DNA of 64,000 nt from Schumannella soli. Its GTDB lineage: Bacteria > Actinomycetota > Actinomycetes > Actinomycetales > Microbacteriaceae. Of this stretch, positions 41,502 through 49,462 are shown one piece after another. Location of the stretch: positions 124,001 to 188,000 of the forward strand of contig NZ_VHQG01000004.1 in assembly GCF_006517435.1 (NCBI RefSeq), in the 5' to 3' direction. Below the pieces are notes generated by a model. That model did no database searches and was not told the DNA's origin. It saw only the letters and a program-made list of their open reading frames with translations. Numbering within the stretch: position 1 is the first letter of the stretch; each line of letters starts with the position of its first letter. The translations under genes and the position numbers were made by a program.

Positions 41502-43051
41502 GAGCGCACCCCCGTGTCGGCGGCCTGCACCGCATCCGCTCCCCCGTCGAGGCGCAGCTCGCGCGCGCCGAGCGCCGCGATCAGCTCCCGGTCGTGCGTG
41601 ACGGCGACCACCGCGCTGCCGGCCTCGCGCACCTCGTCGAGCAGCGCGACCAGCTCACGCCAGCCGGTCGCATCCTGTCCGAAGGTCGGCTCGTCGAGCA
41701 CCAGGATGCGCGGCCGAGTCGCGAGCGCCGTCGCGACCGAGAGCCGACGCTTCTGGCCGCCCGAGAGGCTGAACGGGCTCGCTGCGGCGAGCGGCGCCAG
41801 ATGCAGCCGCTCGAGCAGCTCGTCGACGCGCGCCTCGATCTCCGCGCGCGGTCGGCGCAGCTCGCTCGGGCCGATCGCGAGCTCGGCGCGCACGGTGGAG
41901 CCGAGGAACTGATGCTCGGGGTTCTGGAACACGGCGCCGATGCGGGTGAGCAGCTGCCGGGAGCGCCAACGCCACGGTGCGGGCGCGGCCCCGTCGGCGA
42001 GGTCGGGATGCGCGACCAGCTCGCCGCCCTCGGGCGGCAGCAGCCCCGCCAGGGTGAGCGCGAGCGTCGATTTGCCGACGCCGTTCGGTCCCGTGATCGC
42101 GAGCACCTCGCCGGCCGCGAGATCGAGGTCGATGCCCGCCTGCACGCTCGTGCCGCGCTGACGGGCGACGGCGAGGCCGCGGGCGCTGAGCAGCGGGGAT
42201 CCGCCATCGCGCCGCGCACTCTCCGTCGAGGCCGCTGGCGCCGGTGCCGAGACCGACGGCGTCAGGGCCGAGGTCGCGCTCGGGGTCGGGATCGGCGCCG
42301 CAGCGAGCCGCCGGCCCGGCAGCCACACCCCGCGCGCCGACAGCTCGGCCGCGAGCTCCCCCACGGCCCGCTCGGGCGTCGTGTCGGCGAGGAGTCCGCC
42401 GGCCGGGTCGAGCACGACGACGCGCGTCGCCAGCTCCCACCACAGCTCGACCCGATGCTCGACGATCACCGCCGTCGCTCCGGTGTCGCGCAGCACGGCC
42501 GCCACCGCATCCCGCACCTCGATCGCCCCCTCGGGGTCGAGATTCGCGGTCGGCTCGTCGAGCAGCAGCAGCTCGGGGCGCATCGCGAGCACCCCGGCGA
42601 GCGCGAGCCGCTGCTTCTGCCCGCCCGAGAGCCGATGCGTCTCGCGGTCGAAGTCGAGGTGCAGCCCGACGGCGCGCTGAGCACGGGCGACGCGGTGCCA
42701 GATCTCCCCGCGCGGCAGCGCCAGGTTCTCGGGGCCGAAGGCGGTGTCGTCGCCGGCGCGCGCCATGATCATCTGCGCGTCGGGATCCTGCAGCACGAGC
42801 CCCGCGAGGCCGCGCGCCTCCAGCGGCCGACGCCCGGCGACGAGCAGCTCGCCCTCGGCCTGGCCGTCTTCGTCGCCGCCGAGCACGCCCGCGAGCGCCG
42901 CGAGCAGGGTCGATTTGCCGGCACCCGAGGGCCCGAGCAGCAGCACGCGCTCTCCCGCGTCGATGCGCAGGTCGAGCCCGCTCACCGCCGCGGCGCGGCG
43001 GCCGGCGTGCCGCCAGCCCCAGCCGGTCGCGGCGACGAGCGGATCGGCCAC
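41498..43051 (-). CDS. ykoD: ECF transporter fused ATPases (YkoD-like)
   Basis: A 517-residue protein with two ABC ATPase domains. Domain 1: Walker A LLGPSGAGKSTLL, signature LSGGQKQRLALAGVL, Walker B LLLLDEPTANLD. Domain 2: ITGPNGVGKSTLAL, LSGGQKRRLSVATAL, ILVLDEPTFGQD. The linker around residue 270-300 is Ala/Pro/Ser-rich. Fusion of EcfA and EcfA' is typical of YkoD. Start GTG 43051 lies 2 nt after the YkoE stop; the frame continues upstream inside ykoE but without function. It powers thiamine or HMP import. Confidence 0.94.
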   Translation of the reverse strand: MADPLVAATGWGWRHAGRRAAAVSGLDLRIDAGERVLLLGPSGAGKSTLLAALAGVLGGDEDGQAEGELLVAGRRPLEARGLAGLVLQDPDAQMIMARAGDDTAFGPENLALPRGEIWHRVARAQRAVGLHLDFDRETHRLSGGQKQRLALAGVLAMRPELLLLDEPTANLDPEGAIEVRDAVAAVLRDTGATAVIVEHRVELWWELATRVVVLDPAGGLLADTTPERAVGELAAELSARGVWLPGRRLAAAPIPTPSATSALTPSVSAPAPAASTESARRDGGSPLLSARGLAVARQRGTSVQAGIDLDLAAGEVLAITGPNGVGKSTLALTLAGLLPPEGGELVAHPDLADGAAPAPWRWRSRQLLTRIGAVFQNPEHQFLGSTVRAELAIGPSELRRPRAEIEARVDELLERLHLAPLAAASPFSLSGGQKRRLSVATALATRPRILVLDEPTFGQDATGWRELVALLDEVREAGSAVVAVTHDRELIAALGARELRLDGGADAVQAADTGVRS

Positions 43052-43053
43052 GG

Positions 43054-43701
43054 TCAGACCTCGGCGCGCAGCTCGCGGCCCGCGGCGAAGCGGTTCAGCA
43101 CTCCGGTCGCGGCGAGCGCGCGGGTGATGATCCACCCGAGCAGCCCGGCGAGCACGGCGCCCGACACGATCGACGACACGACGTAGGTGATCGAGAACGG
43201 CGCACCCGACCCGGCGTAGTAGAAGGCGAGGTCGTTGATCGCTCCGGCGACGCCGGCGCCCGCTCCGGCGAGGATCGCGACGGGCAGCCGGCCCGAGTAG
43301 AGGAAGACGAGCAGCACGATCTCGGCGCCCAGCCCCTGCACGAGGCCGGCCTCGATCGTGGGCAGCCCGCCCCACTGGTTGCCGACGAGCGCCGACACGA
43401 CGGCGGCGACGACCTCGGTGAAGATCGCGGCTCCGGGCTTGCGGATCACGAGGCCGCCGATCACGCCGGCGAGCAGCCACGGGCCGTTGAGCAGCCCCTG
43501 CAGGCCGGGCAGCAGCGGCTCGATCACGGTCTTCGGCACGGTGTAGCCGACGTTCCAGGCGAGGAACACGAAGCCGATCGCGACGCCGAGCACGGCGGCG
43601 ACCACGATGTCGACGACGCGCCAGCGCCAGACGATGCGGCGCTTCGATCGCGTCGGGGCGCCGCCGGCGGCGGGCGGGGTGGAGGTGGATGATGCGGTCA
43701 C
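43054..43701 (-). CDS. ykoE: ECF transporter S component (YkoE family)
   Basis: A 215-residue substrate-binding membrane protein. After a Ser/Thr/Pro-rich N-terminus and basic KRRIVWRWR, six hydrophobic segments follow, with the conserved NQWGGLPTIEAGLVQGLGAE motif region (loop Trp and Gly/Glu residues) and FYYAGSGAPFS. This matches YkoE, the S component for thiamine precursor (HMP) or thiamine. Start GTG 43701 has GGAAGGGG upstream. The TPP riboswitch in the leader supports the substrate. Confidence 0.93.
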   Translation of the reverse strand: MTASSTSTPPAAGGAPTRSKRRIVWRWRVVDIVVAAVLGVAIGFVFLAWNVGYTVPKTVIEPLLPGLQGLLNGPWLLAGVIGGLVIRKPGAAIFTEVVAAVVSALVGNQWGGLPTIEAGLVQGLGAEIVLLVFLYSGRLPVAILAGAGAGVAGAINDLAFYYAGSGAPFSITYVVSSIVSGAVLAGLLGWIITRALAATGVLNRFAAGRELRAEV

Positions 43702-43762
43702 TGACGTGCCCCTTCCAGGAATGGCGGGCACGGGATGGGGCGGCGGCGCCGGACCCGTGAGA

Positions 43763-43852
43763 TGCCTCCCTGCGCCGGCATGATCCGGATCAGGTTCGAC
43801 GGTCGAAGCTTGGAGAAGCTTCCTCTCAGCCCGGCTCACCGGACTCCCGTGT
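43763..43852 (-). ncRNA. TPP riboswitch
   Basis: On the minus strand the leader carries the THI-box core: ACGGGAGTCCGGTGAGCC and CTGAGAGG, a variable AAGCTT hairpin, then CCTGATCCGGATCATGCC and GCGCAGGGAGG. Bound TPP should shut off the downstream ykoE-ykoD-ykoC-kinase unit. No T-run terminator is visible; the switch probably acts on translation. Confidence 0.95.
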
Positions 43853-43876
43853 TCTAGACCGGCAGTCTAGCGCCGC

Positions 43877-44758
43877 TCAGTCCTCGCGGATGCGCCCGGC
43901 CCCGCCGGCCGCGGCCGCCTCGGTCAGCTGCGCCGTCATCCGCCGCAGCTTCTCGGTGCGCTGATGCACGTCGCGCAGCCCCTTGACGAGCGGGTAGATG
44001 GTCGCGAACACGACCATCGGCGCGCGCAGCGCGGGGTTGCGGATCGCGTGGGCCGCGTAGGTGCGCTCCCACCGTCCGACGTAGTGGTAGTACTGCCGCG
44101 GGTTGTCGTCGAGGCGGCGCGCGCTCATGCCGGCGACGAGGTCGGAGTCGTAGACGACGCGGTGCCCGCGCTCGAAGAGGTGGATCGAGAGGTCGATGTC
44201 CTCGTGGAACTCGTCGGCCTCGTCGCGGCAGACGACGCCGCGGATGTCGCGCCAGGCGCTCGCCCGCAGCGCCATGTTGCTGCCGAAGAGGAAGTGGTAC
44301 TCCTTGGCGAGCTTGAGGATCGCGCGCCGCAGTCGATCGTCGGTGCGCTGACCGAAGCGGCGCAGCGGCATGTCGTAGTAGGCGACGGGTCCGGTGGCGG
44401 CGCCGACGGTCTCGTCGGTGAAGATGCGCTGCGCCTGCGCGATCCAGTCGGGTTCGAGCACCGAGTCGGCGTCGATGCGGGCGAGCACGTCGCCGGTGGC
44501 GGCGTCGAGGCCGAAGTCGCGGGTGGGGATGAGCCCCTGCGCCTGGTCCTGACGCAGCAGCCGGATGGGGGCGTCGGGATGCGAGCGCTGCAGGGCCTCG
44601 ACGATGGCCGCGGTGCGGTCGGTGGAGAGGTTGTCGATCACGAGGATCTCGTGCGCGGGCGAGGTCTGCTCGAGCGCCGCCGCGACGCAGTCGGCGATCG
44701 TCGCCTCTTCGTTGTACGCCGGGATGACGATCGACACCGTCGGCAGAGCTGACGCCAT
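43877..44758 (-). CDS. Family 2 glycosyltransferase
   Basis: A 293-residue GT-A glycosyltransferase. It has VSIVIPAYNEEATIADCV at the N-terminus, the first Asp in ILVIDNLSTDRT, the metal-binding DxD in VLARIDADSVLEPDW, and the catalytic acidic pair in RDEADEFHEDIDLSIHLFERG. A single C-terminal hydrophobic stretch (APMVVFATIYPLVKG) may tie it to the membrane. It likely builds a cell-envelope glycan or glycolipid. No other polysaccharide gene is adjacent. Confidence 0.9.
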   Translation of the reverse strand: MASALPTVSIVIPAYNEEATIADCVAAALEQTSPAHEILVIDNLSTDRTAAIVEALQRSHPDAPIRLLRQDQAQGLIPTRDFGLDAATGDVLARIDADSVLEPDWIAQAQRIFTDETVGAATGPVAYYDMPLRRFGQRTDDRLRRAILKLAKEYHFLFGSNMALRASAWRDIRGVVCRDEADEFHEDIDLSIHLFERGHRVVYDSDLVAGMSARRLDDNPRQYYHYVGRWERTYAAHAIRNPALRAPMVVFATIYPLVKGLRDVHQRTEKLRRMTAQLTEAAAAGGAGRIRED

Positions 44759-44832
44759 GTCACGACCCTAACCCGCAGCCTTTCCTGGACGCGGGCGCAC
44801 GAAGCGTGTCCATCGCGGCACGCGTTAATGAG

Positions 44833-44842
44833 CGAGCGCTCG
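44833..44842. promoter_or_regulatory. Palindrome before amine-oxidation genes
   Basis: Perfect CGAGCGCTCG between the divergent glycosyltransferase and tyramine-oxidase-like genes, in TTAATGAG-CGAGCGCTCG-AAAT context. TAGCGT (44872-44877) ends 6 nt before the downstream ATG. The dyad is a plausible site for an unlinked TetR-type repressor. Confidence 0.4.
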
Positions 44843-44883
44843 AAATACTTGCCGGGGATCGCGTCACTGCCTAGCGTGCACGC

Positions 44884-46020
44884 ATGACCGATGACGGCAC
44901 CCGCATCTCGTTCCGCTACCTGTCGGAACCCGACATGATCGCCGCGGGCGTCACCGACATGGCCGCCTGCGTCGACGCGATGGAGGAGACGCTGCGCCTC
45001 GTCGACGCCGGCGATTACCGGATGGGCGGGCCGGAGGGCAACTCGCACGGGTCGATGGTGACCTTCCCCGCCGAGTCCGAGCACGCGGGGATGCCCCTCG
45101 ACGGCCCGCACCGCCGCATGATGGCCATGCCCGCCTACCTCGGCGGCTCGTTCCAGACGGCCGGATGCAAGTGGTACGGCTCGAACCTCGCCAACCGCGA
45201 GCGCGGCCTGCCCCGCTCGATCCTCATGTTCACGCTCAGCGACAAGGACTCCGGCGCCCCGCTCGCCTTCATGTCGGCCAACCTGCTCAGCGCGTACCGC
45301 ACCGGCGCGATCCCCGGCGTCGGCGCCCGGCATCTGGCTCGCGAGGATGCGCGCAGCGTCGGCATCGTCGCGCCGGGCGTCATGAACCGCACCTCGCTCG
45401 AGGCCTTCGCGGCCGTGCGTCCCGGTCTCGACACGCTGAAGATCGCCGGGCGGAGCCGCGCCGGAATCGACTCCTTCGTCGACTGGGTGCGGGAGGCCCT
45501 GCCGCAGTTCACCTCCGTCACGGTCGTCGACGGCGTCGAGGCCGCCGTGCGCGACGCCGACCTCGTCACGATCGCGCCGACGACGCCCTCCGGCTCGCAC
45601 AACTACGTGCGCATCGAACGCGAGTGGATCAAGCCCGGCGCGCTCGTCAGTCTGCCGGCCGACATCATGATCGACGAGCGCCTGCTGCACGAGGCCCGCC
45701 ACGTCGCCGACTTCCGCGGGCTCTACGCGGCCTGGAGCGAGGAGGTGCCGCATCCCGCCCACGAGCACATCGGCCTGCACGGCATGTACCTGCTCGACCG
45801 CATCCGCGAGGGCTCCGTCGGCTCGGAACGGCTCGAGAACCTGCCCTCGATCATGAGCGGCGACGCTCCCGGCCGCACGAGCGACGACGAGATCTTCCTG
45901 TACTCCGTCGGAGGCATGCCCGTCGAGGACGTCGCCTGGGGCACGGTCGTCTACCGCAACGCCGTCGAGCGCGGCATCGGGGTCGAGCTGCCGCTCTGGG
46001 ATGCGCCGGCGCTGGTCTGA
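44884..46020 (+). CDS. Tyramine oxidase subunit B-like protein
   Basis: A 378-residue member of the ornithine cyclodeaminase/mu-crystallin family, the branch annotated as tyramine oxidase subunit B. It shows the substrate region RRMMAMPAYLGGSFQTAGCKWYGSN (broken by conserved Gly), the NAD-binding SVGIVAPGVMNRTSLEAF with a modified GxGxxG, and the ADLVTIAPTTPSGS strand. It heads a two-gene unit with a flavin amine oxidase and probably serves in oxidation of an amine or imino acid. Leaderless start by a TAGCGT box. Confidence 0.82.
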   Translation: MTDDGTRISFRYLSEPDMIAAGVTDMAACVDAMEETLRLVDAGDYRMGGPEGNSHGSMVTFPAESEHAGMPLDGPHRRMMAMPAYLGGSFQTAGCKWYGSNLANRERGLPRSILMFTLSDKDSGAPLAFMSANLLSAYRTGAIPGVGARHLAREDARSVGIVAPGVMNRTSLEAFAAVRPGLDTLKIAGRSRAGIDSFVDWVREALPQFTSVTVVDGVEAAVRDADLVTIAPTTPSGSHNYVRIEREWIKPGALVSLPADIMIDERLLHEARHVADFRGLYAAWSEEVPHPAHEHIGLHGMYLLDRIREGSVGSERLENLPSIMSGDAPGRTSDDEIFLYSVGGMPVEDVAWGTVVYRNAVERGIGVELPLWDAPALV

Positions 46021-46082
46021 GCCGCCCGCCGCATCCTGCCCTCGCCCCCGACTCCCTTCCCCGATCAGACAAGGATCACCGC

Positions 46083-47261
46083 ATGAGCACGACCGCGAAG
46101 AAGCGCATCGTCATCGTCGGTCTCGGCGCCGTCGGCGCCCTGACCGCCTGGCGCCTCAGCCGACGCCGCGACGTCGAGGTCATCGGCGTCGAGCAGTACG
46201 GCCGCGTGCACGAGCACGGCTCCTACGCCGGCGAATCGCGGGTGTTCCGCACCGCCTACCACGAGGGCGGACGCTACGTGCCGATGCTGCAGGAGTCGCG
46301 ACGGCTCTGGCGCGAGCTCGAGAGCGCCTCGGGCCGTGAGCTCTACCTGGAGGTCGGGGCGCTGTCGATCGCGCAGGCCGACCGCATCGAGATGCGCACC
46401 ACGCTCGACACCGTGCGCGACTACGCGCTGCCGCACACGCTCTACAGCGCCGAGGAGCTGCGGCGCGCCTACCCGCAGCACGCGGTGCACGACGGCGACG
46501 TCGGCGTGCTGGATCACCACGGCGGCGGCATCCGCTCGGAGGTCGCCCTGCTCTCGGCCCTCGAGCTCGCCGAGCGCGCCGGCGCCGAGCTGCGCTTCAA
46601 CAGCCCCGTGCTCGCGATCGAGGAGGAGCCCGGCGGAGTCGTCGTGCGCACCCCGGCCGAGGCGATCCGAGCGGATGCGGTCGTCGTCGCCTCCGGGTCG
46701 TGGTCGACGCGCCTCGACACCCGGCTGCACGACCTGCTGCGCCTGCAGGTGCTCGGGCTGACCTGGTTCCTGCCGCAGTCGATCGACGCATTCCTGCCCG
46801 AGCGCTTCCCGGCGTTCCTGCGCGACGTCGGGCCGGTTCACTTCTTCGGCGTGCCGACGCTCGACGGCTACTCGGTCAAGGCCTGCAGCAACCCGACCTG
46901 GCCGGTCGCCCGCGACGTGGCCGAGGTGCCGACCGCCTACACGCGCGCCGAGCTGGTGAAGATCGGCCAGCAGGCACAGGAGTTCTTCCCGGCACTCAAC
47001 CCCGAGCCGGTGCGCTCGAGCGTGCACCACTGCGCCTACACGCCCGACCGCACGCCCGTCGTCGACCTCAGCGACAGCGGACGCGTCGCGATCGTCACCG
47101 GGCTCTCGGGCCACGGCTTCAAGTTCGCACCCGTGCTGGGCGAGTGGGCGGCGCGGCTGGCGGCGACGGGCGAGCGCGGCGACGTCGACGAGCACTTCGC
47201 GCTCGACGCGCACCTCGAGCGGCTCCAGCAGCGCGGGGCCTACGGGGGCGGCGGGCACTGA
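46083..47261 (+). CDS. FAD-dependent amine oxidase (SolA/sarcosine-oxidase type)
   Basis: A 392-residue DAO-fold flavoenzyme. The FAD motif is VIVGLGAVGALTAWRLSRR, followed by the GSYAGESRVFRTAYHEGGRYV substrate/FAD region as in monomeric sarcosine oxidase and N-methyltryptophan oxidase, and the C-terminal YTPDRTPVVDLSDSGRVAI with GLSGHGFKFAPVLGE. The covalent-FAD Cys position appears as HHCAYTPD. It likely oxidises an N-methyl or primary amine to imine with H2O2. AAGGAT precedes the ATG. Partner: the subunit B-like gene 62 nt upstream. Confidence 0.9.
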   Translation: MSTTAKKRIVIVGLGAVGALTAWRLSRRRDVEVIGVEQYGRVHEHGSYAGESRVFRTAYHEGGRYVPMLQESRRLWRELESASGRELYLEVGALSIAQADRIEMRTTLDTVRDYALPHTLYSAEELRRAYPQHAVHDGDVGVLDHHGGGIRSEVALLSALELAERAGAELRFNSPVLAIEEEPGGVVVRTPAEAIRADAVVVASGSWSTRLDTRLHDLLRLQVLGLTWFLPQSIDAFLPERFPAFLRDVGPVHFFGVPTLDGYSVKACSNPTWPVARDVAEVPTAYTRAELVKIGQQAQEFFPALNPEPVRSSVHHCAYTPDRTPVVDLSDSGRVAIVTGLSGHGFKFAPVLGEWAARLAATGERGDVDEHFALDAHLERLQQRGAYGGGGH

Positions 47262-47305
47262 CCCGCCCGGCGCCCGAGTCGACGGCGTCGGCGTCGGCGT
47301 CGGGC

Positions 47306-47348
47306 TGATCGGCGCCGCCGCGCACCCGAGGCGAGGCGGCGCCGATCA
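47306..47348. terminator. Bidirectional terminator
   Basis: Perfect 14-bp stem TGATCGGCGCCGCC with its complement, 15-base loop, between the convergent amine oxidase and yidC paralogue. No T-run. A GGCGTC triple repeat lies just before it. Confidence 0.75.
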
Positions 47349-47366
47349 CGGCGAGCGGATGCGGGC

Positions 47367-48107
47367 TCAGCCCGCGGCCGGAACCGCCGCGGTCGAGACC
47401 CCGAGCCGCGGCCAGATCACGCGGCGCAGCACCGCCCGCTCCCCCAGCGTCCAGGCGGTCGACGCGGCGAGATAGAGCGCTGCGGCGAGCGGCACGAGGC
47501 ATGCGAAGACCACCGTGATGAACGGCATCCAGCTCAGCACCCGCGCGAGCGTGCTGTTCGCGGCGGCCGGGTCGATCGCGAGCCGCTGCGCGCTGCGGCG
47601 ATGGAACCACGCCACGACCGCGATGACCGCCAGCACGGCGACGCCGACCCACGCCGAGGGGTCGAGACGCAGCAGGGCGTCGAGCGGGTGTTCGCCGAGC
47701 GGCGCTCCGGCGAACGTGGCCGAGAACAGGGGGTTCGTCGTGCCGCCGATCTCGGGATGCGTGAAGACGCCGTAGACGAGCCCCAGCACCGGCGCCTGCG
47801 CGAGGGCGGGCAGCATGCCGGCGAAGGGCGAGACCTTCTCCTGCTGGTAGAGCTCGAGCGTCGCCGCCTGCAGCTTCTCGGGGTTCTTGGCGTGGCGCTT
47901 GCGCAGCGCGGCGAGCAGCGGCGCGATGCGGCGACGGTGCCCCTCAGCCCGCACGACCCGGGCGTTGACCGGCACGAGCGCGAGACGGATGAGCACGGTC
48001 ACGATGACGATCGCGATCGCGGGGGTGACGACGCCGCCGAGGGCGTTCAGGGCGTTCGATGCCGCCGCGAGCAGCGCGGCGACGACGGGGATGTCGAAGG
48101 GGTTCAA
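47367..48107 (-). CDS. YidC/Oxa1-type insertase paralogue
   Basis: A 246-residue YidC/Oxa1 insertase. Hydrophobic segments lie near residues 25-45, 95-115, 155-170 and 190-215; the positively charged hydrophilic groove Arg is in LIRLALVPVNARV, and the loop with KRHAKNPEKLQAATLELYQQEKVSPFAG has the Oxa1 coiled element. It is shorter than the main YidC, and it is not beside rpmH/rnpA, so it is a second copy. The start codon is TTG 48107, with AGGAG 7 nt upstream. It inserts membrane proteins with or without Sec. Confidence 0.88.
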   Translation of the reverse strand: MNPFDIPVVAALLAAASNALNALGGVVTPAIAIVIVTVLIRLALVPVNARVVRAEGHRRRIAPLLAALRKRHAKNPEKLQAATLELYQQEKVSPFAGMLPALAQAPVLGLVYGVFTHPEIGGTTNPLFSATFAGAPLGEHPLDALLRLDPSAWVGVAVLAVIAVVAWFHRRSAQRLAIDPAAANSTLARVLSWMPFITVVFACLVPLAAALYLAASTAWTLGERAVLRRVIWPRLGVSTAAVPAAG

Positions 48108-48245
48108 AGACGGCTCCTGCAGGAAGAGGGATGGTGACGGCGTGTGGCCGTCAGCTCCCGGCGCCGCCGACGAGCGCGACGAAGCGCGCAGGGTGATCGC
48201 GCGCGCGGTGGCGCGGCGACCAGCAAGGTCGGCGGAGGGTGCGGG

Positions 48246-48545
48246 CTAGACGGCCGGCAGGAGCGCGCCCGGGGCCCGCGGACGTGCGTGGCCCCGCGCA
48301 TCCGGATGCGAGGACGCGGGAGCGAGCAGCAGCTGCGGCCTCCGCGGTCGCGCAGCTCCCCGCGGCGGGGCGCGGTGTGTTCCGACGACGCGCAGCAGCA
48401 CGAGCGCGGCCACGACGACCGCGCCGGCCAGCGAGAGAACCGCGAGCAGCGCGAGCGAGAGCCCGAGCAGATCGGCGGCGCCGTCGACGAGCAGGCCGAG
48501 GAACGCGGCGATACCGCGCACGAGACTCACCTGCTGCTGGAGCAC
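48246..48545 (-). CDS. DUF6412-like membrane protein
   Basis: A 99-residue protein with two hydrophobic segments (GIAAFLGLLVDGAADLLGLSLALLAVLSLAGAVVVAALVLL, broken by polar residues) and a basic Pro-rich tail whose HPDARGHARPRAPG segment matches the pattern I know for DUF6412. The family occurs beside yidC paralogues in actinobacteria, as here 138 bp upstream. Leaderless GTG start behind TAGCCT. Function unknown; possibly tied to the insertase. Confidence 0.7.
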   Translation of the reverse strand: MLQQQVSLVRGIAAFLGLLVDGAADLLGLSLALLAVLSLAGAVVVAALVLLRVVGTHRAPPRGAARPRRPQLLLAPASSHPDARGHARPRAPGALLPAV

Positions 48546-48671
48546 GGCCCCAGGCTAACCCCGGCTTCCGGAGATGTCGGTGGGTGTCCGCTCAGGGCGC
48601 ACGCCCGCCTCCCCGGCGAGCCGGGACGCGCATCCGCTCGAGCCGCCGGTCTGCGCGCCCGCGACGACCGG

Positions 48672-49382
48672 TCAGCTCTCGACGATCGCCCGGTCGACCC
48701 ACTCGAGCAGCACGGCGCGCTCCCCGGCGGTCAGCCCGGGCAGCTCGGGTGCGACGGCGCGGAACGCGACGAGGGTCGCCGCGCGGTCGGCCTGCGCCGG
48801 GGCGTCGCCGATGATCCGCCCGAACAGCGCGTCGGCGAGCTCCTCCGCGAGCCCCTCATCGCGGTCGTCGGGGTCGCGCGACAGCATCGCCAGCACCGCG
48901 CCGACACCGGCGGCCTGGATCATGCCGACCGCGCGCTCCTCGGCGACGCGCAGCCGTCCGGCCAGGGCGACCCGATGGACGCGCGCGCGCAGCACGTGCA
49001 CGCCCGAGCGGGCGGCCGGCGAGCGGCGTGCCCGCTCCGGGTCGGTGACGAGCCCGAACAGGCTCGGGTTGGCGAGTCCGAAGGCGATCTGCGCATCCCA
49101 GGCCTCGCGCAGCTCCTCGACCGGGTCGACCTCGGCTTCGGTCGCGGCGGCGACGATCTCGGTCTTCGCGGCGACGTAGGTGGCCATGACCTGCTCGACG
49201 ACCGCATCCAGCAGCCCGTCCTTGTCGCCGAACTGGCGGTAGATCGTGGGCGCCTGCACCCCGGCGCGGTCGGCGACGGCGCGGGTCGTGACGGCGGCGG
49301 CCCCCTCGTCGCGCAGCAGTGTCAGGGCGACGTCGACGATGCGCGCGCGCACGTCGTCGCGGGCAGAGGGGCGATCGGACAT
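48672..49382 (-). CDS. TetR/AcrR family regulator
   Basis: A 236-residue TetR repressor with a 40-residue-spanning HTH (DVALTLLRDEGAAAVTTRAVADRAGVQAPTIYRQFGDKDGL, as separate helices) and a C-terminal domain of the WHG/TetR_C type. TATCGT ends 6 nt before the ATG (leaderless). It is divergent from the NmrA-type gene at 49463 and is likely its repressor through the dyad at 49411-49433. Confidence 0.92.
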   Translation of the reverse strand: MSDRPSARDDVRARIVDVALTLLRDEGAAAVTTRAVADRAGVQAPTIYRQFGDKDGLLDAVVEQVMATYVAAKTEIVAAATEAEVDPVEELREAWDAQIAFGLANPSLFGLVTDPERARRSPAARSGVHVLRARVHRVALAGRLRVAEERAVGMIQAAGVGAVLAMLSRDPDDRDEGLAEELADALFGRIIGDAPAQADRAATLVAFRAVAPELPGLTAGERAVLLEWVDRAIVES

Positions 49383-49410
49383 GGATCAACGATAACGGAA
49401 AAGTGATAGC

Positions 49411-49433
49411 GCGTGTGTTACCTTCGCTAACGC
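49411..49433. promoter_or_regulatory. Candidate TetR operator
   Basis: GCGTGTGTTACCTTCGCTAACGC has GTTA/TAAC half-sites around a 7-bp centre, between the divergent TetR and NmrA-type genes. Nearby GATAACGG occurs twice (49391-49398 and 49449-49456). Confidence 0.45.
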
Positions 49434-49462
49434 ATTCACGATCCATCGATAACGGAGATCCC

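Noticed and set aside
47281-47302. GGCGTC triple repeat as a functional element
   Set aside because: Three units of a GC-rich hexamer are expected by chance here.
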